The notes under the pieces were generated by a model, which saw only the letters and a list, made by a program, of their open reading frames with translations, had not been told where the DNA came from and made no database searches. From Saccharospirillum sp043196875 (GTDB lineage Bacteria; Pseudomonadota; Gammaproteobacteria; Pseudomonadales; Natronospirillaceae): 64,000 nucleotides of DNA. Of the stretch, positions 59,562 to 64,000 are shown in pieces; the stretch's first letter is position 1, and each line of letters opens with the position of its first letter. The position numbers were made by a program, and so were the translations under genes. Location of the stretch: NCBI RefSeq assembly GCF_043196875.1, contig NZ_JBEBMX010000004.1:289617-353616 (forward strand). The letters are read 5' to 3'.

Positions 59562-60245
59562 TTACCGTGAAGCCTTTTTCTTGGGCGCCTTGGCTTGAGC
59601 ACGAACTTGCTCGATACCACCCAGGATTTCGCCTTTGAAAATCCACACCTTGATGCCGATAACACCGTAAGTGGTGTGTGCTTCGGCAGTGGCGTAGTCG
59701 ATGTCAGCACGCAGGGTGTGCAGCGGTACACGACCTTCGAGGTACCATTCGGTACGCGCGATTTCTGCACCACCCAAACGACCGCTGACCTGAACTCGGA
59801 CACCCTTGGCGCCGTTACGCATAGCGTTCTGCATGACGCGCTTCATAGCGCGACGGAACATAACGCGGCGTTCCAGCTGACCGGCAACTGATTGAGCAAC
59901 CAGCTTGGAATCCAGGTCCGGCTTACGGATCTCTTCGATGTTGATGTGCACCGGAATGCCCATCATCTTGGAGACTTCCTGACGCAGCAGCTCGACATCT
60001 TCACCTTTCTTACCGATGACGATGCCCGGGCGAGCCGTATGGATAGTGATCTTGGCGTTCTGTGCAGGACGCTCGATCACGATCTTGCTCACCGAAGCTT
60101 TCTCAAGCTTCTTCTCCAGGTAACTACGTACCTGGATATCGTTCAGCAACTTGTCAGCATAACTACTTGAATCGGCATACCAGACCGAGCCGTGGTCTTT
60201 AGTGATGCCGAGTCGGATCCCGGTGGGATTAACTTTCTGACCCAT
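59562..60245 (-). CDS. rpsC: Ribosomal protein S3
   Basis: mRNA-entry protein of 227 residues, with MGQKVNPTGIRLGITKDH and the KH-type GIVIGKKGEDVELLRQEV. Basic C-terminal tail. Confidence 0.98.
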   Translation of the reverse strand: MGQKVNPTGIRLGITKDHGSVWYADSSSYADKLLNDIQVRSYLEKKLEKASVSKIVIERPAQNAKITIHTARPGIVIGKKGEDVELLRQEVSKMMGIPVHINIEEIRKPDLDSKLVAQSVAGQLERRVMFRRAMKRVMQNAMRNGAKGVRVQVSGRLGGAEIARTEWYLEGRVPLHTLRADIDYATAEAHTTYGVIGIKVWIFKGEILGGIEQVRAQAKAPKKKASR

Positions 60246-60259
60246 CTGTCATTCTCCCC

Positions 60260-60592
60260 TTATTTCTCGGCAACTTTAACCGTGATGTGACTCGTACGTT
60301 TAAAGATACGGTCAGCACGGCCTTTGGCTCGCGGACGGATACGCTTCATAGTCATCGCTTCATCAACAAAGATGGTGGAGACCTTCAGTTCGTCAACGTC
60401 TGCGCCGTCGTTATGTTCGGCATTCGCAATAGCCGACTCCAGAACCTTCTTGACGATCGCAGCGCCCTTTTTGGGGCTGAATGTCAGCAGGTCCAGAGCT
60501 TCGGCCACGGACTTACCGCGGACCATGTCTGCTACCAGGCGTGCTTTCTGGGCAGACAAGCGCGCACCGCGCAATACAGCTTGTGTTTCCAT
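60260..60592 (-). CDS. rplV: Ribosomal protein L22
   Basis: Tunnel-lining protein of 110 residues. Contains SAQKARLVADMVRGKSV and the beta-hairpin region around TMKRIRPRAKGRADRIFKR. Confidence 0.98.
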   Translation of the reverse strand: METQAVLRGARLSAQKARLVADMVRGKSVAEALDLLTFSPKKGAAIVKKVLESAIANAEHNDGADVDELKVSTIFVDEAMTMKRIRPRAKGRADRIFKRTSHITVKVAEK

Positions 60593-60607
60593 AGTGTCTA
60601 CCCTCGT

Positions 60608-60883
60608 TTACCGCTTAGCCTTTTTGTCAGCAGCATGACCCTTGAACGTCCGAGTCAGCGCGAACTCACCCAACTTGTGACCGACCATGTCTTCAGTGAC
60701 ATAGACAGGAACATGTTGACGGCCATTATGGACTGCAAAGGTCAACCCGACGAATTCCGGGAAGATTGTGGAGCGACGCGACCAGGTTTTGATGGGTCGC
60801 TTGTCACTGGCTTCCAGTGCAGCCTCTACCTTCTTCATCAAGTGCAGGTCTACAAATGGACCCTTCTTAAGTGAACGTGGCAC
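60608..60883 (-). CDS. rpsS: Ribosomal protein S19
   Basis: 91 residues, MPRSLKKGPFVDLHLMKKVE onwards, with TWSRRSTIFPEFVGLTFAVH. Confidence 0.98.
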   Translation of the reverse strand: MPRSLKKGPFVDLHLMKKVEAALEASDKRPIKTWSRRSTIFPEFVGLTFAVHNGRQHVPVYVTEDMVGHKLGEFALTRTFKGHAADKKAKR

Positions 60884-60905
60884 AGCCTATTTCCTCTTAA
60901 ATCAG

Positions 60906-61733
60906 TTACTTCGAAGAACGACGACGAACGATGTACTTGTTCGTGCGCTTGTTCTTACGAGTCTTGTAGCCCTTGGTGGGAACACCCCAGGGAGTGACTG
61001 GGTGACGACCACCGGAAGTCTTGCCTTCACCACCACCGTGCGGGTGATCAACCGGGTTCATAACAACACCACGAACCGTCGGACGAACACCACGCCAGCG
61101 TGAAGCACCGGCTTTACCCAGTTGACGCAAGCTGTGCTCAGAATTGCTCACTTCACCTAAGGTGGCGCGGCAATCAGCCAAAACTTTGCGCATTTCGCCA
61201 GAACGCAGACGCAAGGTGGCATAAGTGCCTTCGCGCGCGACCAGCTGAGCTGAGTTACCAGCAGAACGGACCATTTGGCCGCCTTTGCCAGGCTTCAACT
61301 CAATGTTGTGAATCACAGAACCGACCGGAATTGAACGCAGCGGCATGGTGTTGCCCACTTTGATCGGCGCGTGTTCACCGGAGATGATTTCATCACCCGA
61401 TTTCAGACCGGCCGGAGCCAGTACGTAACGACGTTCGCCGTCTGCGTACAGCACCAGAGCGATGTTCGCAGTCCGGTTCGGATCGTATTCCAGACGCTCA
61501 ACTTTGGCAGTGATGCCATCTTTGTTGCGCTTGAAGTCGACCTTACGGTAATGCGACTTGTGACCACCACCGATATGACGGGTAGTGATCCGGCCCATGT
61601 TGTTACGACCACCGGACTTAGATTGCTTCTCTACCAGAGGCGCGTGCGGCGCACCACGGTGCAGGTCCGGGTTGTAAGTCTTGGTGACGTGGCGACGTCC
61701 AGCTGACGTCGGCTTGGTTTTTACGATAGCCAT
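60906..61733 (-). CDS. rplB: Ribosomal protein L2
   Basis: Peptidyl-transferase-region protein of 275 residues from ATG 61733 (an in-frame TTG at 61742 is rejected). Signature GVVMNPVDHPHGGGEGKT with the conserved His. Confidence 0.98.
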   Translation of the reverse strand: MAIVKTKPTSAGRRHVTKTYNPDLHRGAPHAPLVEKQSKSGGRNNMGRITTRHIGGGHKSHYRKVDFKRNKDGITAKVERLEYDPNRTANIALVLYADGERRYVLAPAGLKSGDEIISGEHAPIKVGNTMPLRSIPVGSVIHNIELKPGKGGQMVRSAGNSAQLVAREGTYATLRLRSGEMRKVLADCRATLGEVSNSEHSLRQLGKAGASRWRGVRPTVRGVVMNPVDHPHGGGEGKTSGGRHPVTPWGVPTKGYKTRKNKRTNKYIVRRRSSK

Positions 61734-61750
61734 TGTTCGCAACCCCTACC

Positions 61751-62047
61751 TTATTCTGCCGCCATGAAATCAATTTCTTGGCCGTCTGCCAGACGAACAT
61801 AGGCCTTCTTCACATCGTTACGCTTGCCGAAGCCGCGTGCGGTGCGCTTAACCTTGCCCTTCTGGATCAGAGTGCGAACAGACTGAACTTTGACATCGAA
61901 CAGTTGTTCAACAGCCTTCTTGATTTCCGGCTTTGTTGCATCCTTGGCCACACGAAAAACGTACTGACCAGTGCCTTCCGCTACGATGGTCGCTTTTTCG
62001 GAGATATGCGGACCGAAAACGACCTGATAGATACGTTCCTGGTTCAT
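61751..62047 (-). CDS. rplW: Ribosomal protein L23
   Basis: Tunnel-exit protein and docking site for SRP/trigger factor; 98 residues, MNQERIYQVVFGPHISEKAT onwards. Overlaps rplD by 4 bases. Confidence 0.98.
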   Translation of the reverse strand: MNQERIYQVVFGPHISEKATIVAEGTGQYVFRVAKDATKPEIKKAVEQLFDVKVQSVRTLIQKGKVKRTARGFGKRNDVKKAYVRLADGQEIDFMAAE

Positions 62048-62652
62048 GCGAATACCTCCTCAACCTTCTTCAGGGCACTCACGGTGATAACGACTTTCTC
62101 GTAAGCCACCAGATTGACCGGAGTGATGCCAGTCACATCAGAGACTTCGATATGCGGCACGTTACGAGCGGACAGGTAGAGGTTTTGATCGACCTCTTCC
62201 GACACCACCAGAGCATTGGAAACATCCAACTCTTTCATCTTGGCGATAAAAGCCTTGGTTTTAGGTTGCTCAATGGCCAGGCTCTCAACCACGACCAAAC
62301 GCTCCTGGCGAACCAGCTCAGACAGAATGGACTTCATAGCACCGCGATACATTTTACGGTTAACTTTTTGAGACCAGTCTTGAGGACGAGCAGCAAAGGT
62401 CTTACCACCGCCAACCCAGATGGGCGAACGGATGGTACCGGCGCGGGCGCGACCAGTGCCTTTTTGGCGCCACGGCTTCTTGCCGCCGCCAGCTACGTCA
62501 GAACGACTTTTTTGAGCACGAGTACCCTGACGGGCGCCAGCCAAGAAGGCATTGACGACCTGGTGTACCAGGGCTTCGTTGTAATCTTTGCCAAACGTTG
62601 CGTCAGACACTTCAACCTTGGCGCTGGCTTTTCCTGCAACTGTAATATCCAT
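62044..62652 (-). CDS. rplD: Ribosomal protein L4
   Basis: 202 residues. Tunnel loop KKPWRQKGTGRARAGTIRSP is diagnostic. In E. coli L4 also represses the S10 operon through its leader; the leader here appears too short for that (see rpsJ promoter). Confidence 0.98.
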   Translation of the reverse strand: MDITVAGKASAKVEVSDATFGKDYNEALVHQVVNAFLAGARQGTRAQKSRSDVAGGGKKPWRQKGTGRARAGTIRSPIWVGGGKTFAARPQDWSQKVNRKMYRGAMKSILSELVRQERLVVVESLAIEQPKTKAFIAKMKELDVSNALVVSEEVDQNLYLSARNVPHIEVSDVTGITPVNLVAYEKVVITVSALKKVEEVFA

Positions 62653-62662
62653 TGCTTACCTC

Positions 62663-63295
62663 TCAGCCTTTAACCGCGGGTTGAACAACAACGTGCGCAC
62701 CGGTAGCACCCGGAACAGCACCGCGAATGAGCAGCAAGTTGCGCTCAGCGTCGACACGAACGATTTCCAGCGACTGCACTGTGTTGCGCACATTGCCCAT
62801 CTGGCCAGCCATCTTCTTGCCTTTCCAGACACGACCTGGAGTTTGGCATTGACCGATGGAGCCCGGTGCACGGTGCGACAGTGAGTTGCCGTGGGTGGCG
62901 TCTTGGGTGCGGAAGTTGTGGCGCTTAATAGCACCAGCGAAGCCTTTACCCTTGGAGGTTCCGGTCACATCCACACGCTGGCCTGTTTCAAAGACAGAAA
63001 CAGTCAGCTCATCACCCAGATTGTATTCAGCGCTTTCGCCCAGAGTGAACTCACGAGTAAAGCTACCCGCTTCAACGTTCGCTTTAGCGAAGTGGCCAGC
63101 CTCGGCCTTGGTGACACGATTAGCACGACGCTTACCAGCGGTCAGCTGGACAGCAACGTAGCCATCGGATTCCAGGCTTTTGACTTGCGATACCCGGTTG
63201 GGCTCGACTTCAATGACGGTCACCGGTACGGAGACGCCGTCGTCGGTAAAGACGCGGGTCATACCGGTCTTACGACCAATCAGACCAATAGACAT
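62663..63295 (-). CDS. rplC: Ribosomal protein L3
   Basis: 210 residues, MSIGLIGRKTGMTRVFTDDG at the start, and the loop HRAPGSIGQCQTPGRVWKGK with the Gln that PrmB methylates in E. coli (GNSLSHRAPGSIGQ context). Confidence 0.98.
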   Translation of the reverse strand: MSIGLIGRKTGMTRVFTDDGVSVPVTVIEVEPNRVSQVKSLESDGYVAVQLTAGKRRANRVTKAEAGHFAKANVEAGSFTREFTLGESAEYNLGDELTVSVFETGQRVDVTGTSKGKGFAGAIKRHNFRTQDATHGNSLSHRAPGSIGQCQTPGRVWKGKKMAGQMGNVRNTVQSLEIVRVDAERNLLLIRGAVPGATGAHVVVQPAVKG

Positions 63296-63392
63296 TTCTT
63301 TCTTTCCTCTATGTATGGGGCTTCAACCCGCTATGGCCGCCCGAGTGCTCAAATTCATGATTCCAGGGGCGTTACATTAGAGACACTTAGGA

Positions 63393-63704
63393 TTAGCCAA
63401 GGCTAATCTGTACGTCCACACCTGCTGCCAAGTCCAACTTCATCAACGCATCAACGGTTTTTTCAGTCGGCTCGACAATGTCCAGCATGCGCTTGTGAGT
63501 ACGAATCTCGTACTGATCACGCGCATCCTTGTTCACGTGCGGAGAGACCAGCACGGTATAACGCTCTTTACGGGTCGGCAGCGGAATAGGGCCGCGAACC
63601 TGAGCGCCAGTACGCTTGGCCGTATCGACGATCTCCTGAGTCGAAGCATCAATCAGGCGATGATCGAACGCTTTCAAGCGTATTCTGATCTTTTGGTTCT
63701 GCAT
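63393..63704 (-). CDS. rpsJ: Ribosomal protein S10
   Basis: Head protein and NusB partner in antitermination, 103 residues: MQNQKIRIRLKAFDHRLIDA to LAAGVDVQISLG. First gene of the S10 operon; 97 bases separate it from rplC. Confidence 0.98.
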   Translation of the reverse strand: MQNQKIRIRLKAFDHRLIDASTQEIVDTAKRTGAQVRGPIPLPTRKERYTVLVSPHVNKDARDQYEIRTHKRMLDIVEPTEKTVDALMKLDLAAGVDVQISLG

Positions 63705-63769
63705 GTGACCAAAGCTCCAAGATTGTTAAACAGCAATTACGGCTACCCCCGGGAAATCAGGGGAGGCGT

Positions 63770-63798
63770 ATTGTATGTATCTCGAGCAGGGGTGTCAA
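63770..63798 (-). promoter_or_regulatory. Strong sigma-70 promoter of the S10 operon
   Basis: On the minus strand TTGACA, 17 bases, TACAAT: a perfect -35 and one mismatch in the -10. Transcription would start near 63763, leaving a leader of only about 59 bases before rpsJ. Confidence 0.85.
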
Positions 63799-63864
63799 CG
63801 CGATGTTGAAAGGGAATTTTTAGGCAGGAAAATGGTGAAAAATCAGGGAGTTAGCAAGAAGGGA

Positions 63865-63922
63865 GACGCTTAATGGGAGACGGAAGACGCTTAAGTGCGT
63901 TTCCCGTCTCCCGTCAAGCGTC
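63865..63922. repeat. REP-like palindromic element between tuf and rpsJ
   Basis: A 58-base symmetrical dyad made of nested arms: GACGCTT (63865) / AAGCGTC (63922), GGGAGACGG (63875) / CCGTCTCCC (63912) and ACGC / GCGT around TTAAGT (63887-63900). Three-base unpaired spacers sit at matching places on both sides. A partial GGGAGACGCTT copy overlaps the left arm. This is typical of dispersed intergenic repeats. Confidence 0.6.
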
Positions 63923-63926
63923 CGGC

Positions 63927-63948
63927 GGAGTCACCCGAAGGTGACTCC
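63927..63948 (-). terminator. Hairpin after tuf
   Basis: Perfect 9-base stem GGAGTCACC / GGTGACTCC with a CGAA-type loop, 8 bases beyond the tuf stop. No T run follows on the minus strand, so it may be a weak terminator or an mRNA end stabiliser. Confidence 0.55.
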
Positions 63949-63956
63949 AGCGATCA

Positions 63957-64000
63957 TCACTCGATGATCTTGGCTACAACGCCGGCGCCAACGGTACGGC
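63957..64000 (-). CDS. tuf: Elongation factor Tu, C-terminal end only
   Basis: The last 14 codons are in the window and read GRTVGAGVVAKIIE followed by TGA, the characteristic EF-Tu C-terminus. The rest lies beyond base 64000. Its position upstream of rpsJ matches the usual fusA-tuf-rpsJ order. Confidence 0.93.
   Translation of the reverse strand, partial: RTVGAGVVAKIIE

Overview
The window looks like a chromosomal segment of a GC-rich, motile, heterotrophic gammaproteobacterium. The evidence is the E. coli-like S10-spc-alpha ribosomal gene order downstream of tuf, a PhoBR/PstSCAB-PhoU system, a QseE/QseG/QseF-type (GlrK/GlrR) locus, an HtpX gene with a heat-shock-type promoter, and a Gac/Rsm-type small RNA. 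A marine Oceanospirillales lineage such as Saccharospirillum or Reinekea would fit, but that is inference. There are no insertion sequences, prophage genes or CRISPR arrays, and coding density is high.

Layout. 1-14 kb is mostly phosphate: phoB (cut by the window start) and phoR, then on the other strand pstS-pstC-pstA-pstB-phoU with Pho boxes, and a low-affinity PhoU-like/Pit pair. Embedded in it are a response regulator with a PilZ-like tail, a degenerate S1/P1-nuclease-like protein, a tRNA-Thr, and an apparent CsrB/RsmZ-like RNA gene (about 3857-4050) with a near-perfect GacA box. 14-20 kb holds a peptidoglycan glycosyltransferase, a CDF metal exporter, two DMT-type proteins, an AI-2E-type permease and a Cache-domain chemoreceptor. 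20-25 kb holds two unrecognised soluble proteins, a cupredoxin-like periplasmic protein overlapping a GGDEF/EAL protein, and an AraC regulator. 25.6-33.5 kb holds a chemoreceptor and a polyol (mannitol/sorbitol-type) operon with no ATPase gene, headed by a close paralogue of the first AraC regulator. 33.6-41 kb holds a DODA-type dioxygenase, DUF2239, an AEC transporter, a membrane protein with a Lys/Ser/Ala-rich loop, gnd, a third chemoreceptor and an EF-hand protein. 41.3-44.8 kb is the GlrK-QseG-GlrR operon, followed by htpX and glgB-glgX. From 50 kb to the end lie 27 ribosomal protein genes plus rpoA and secY, all on the minus strand, and the last codons of tuf.

How it fits together. Two regulatory arrangements not captured by gene calling stand out. 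First, the 390-bp gap at 3721-4110 contains about ten GGA motifs, several in hairpin loops, behind a TATAAT box and a TGTAAG-N6-CCTACA element; this is the architecture of GacA-activated, CsrA/RsmA-titrating RNAs. Second, the small EF-hand gene just upstream of GlrK-QseG-GlrR has a sigma-54 type promoter and, about 140 bp further upstream, a perfect TGTC-N10-GACA element, the known GlrR/QseF recognition pattern. With no obvious room for a separate promoter before glrK, the EF-hand gene and the kinase operon may form one autoregulated envelope-signalling unit.
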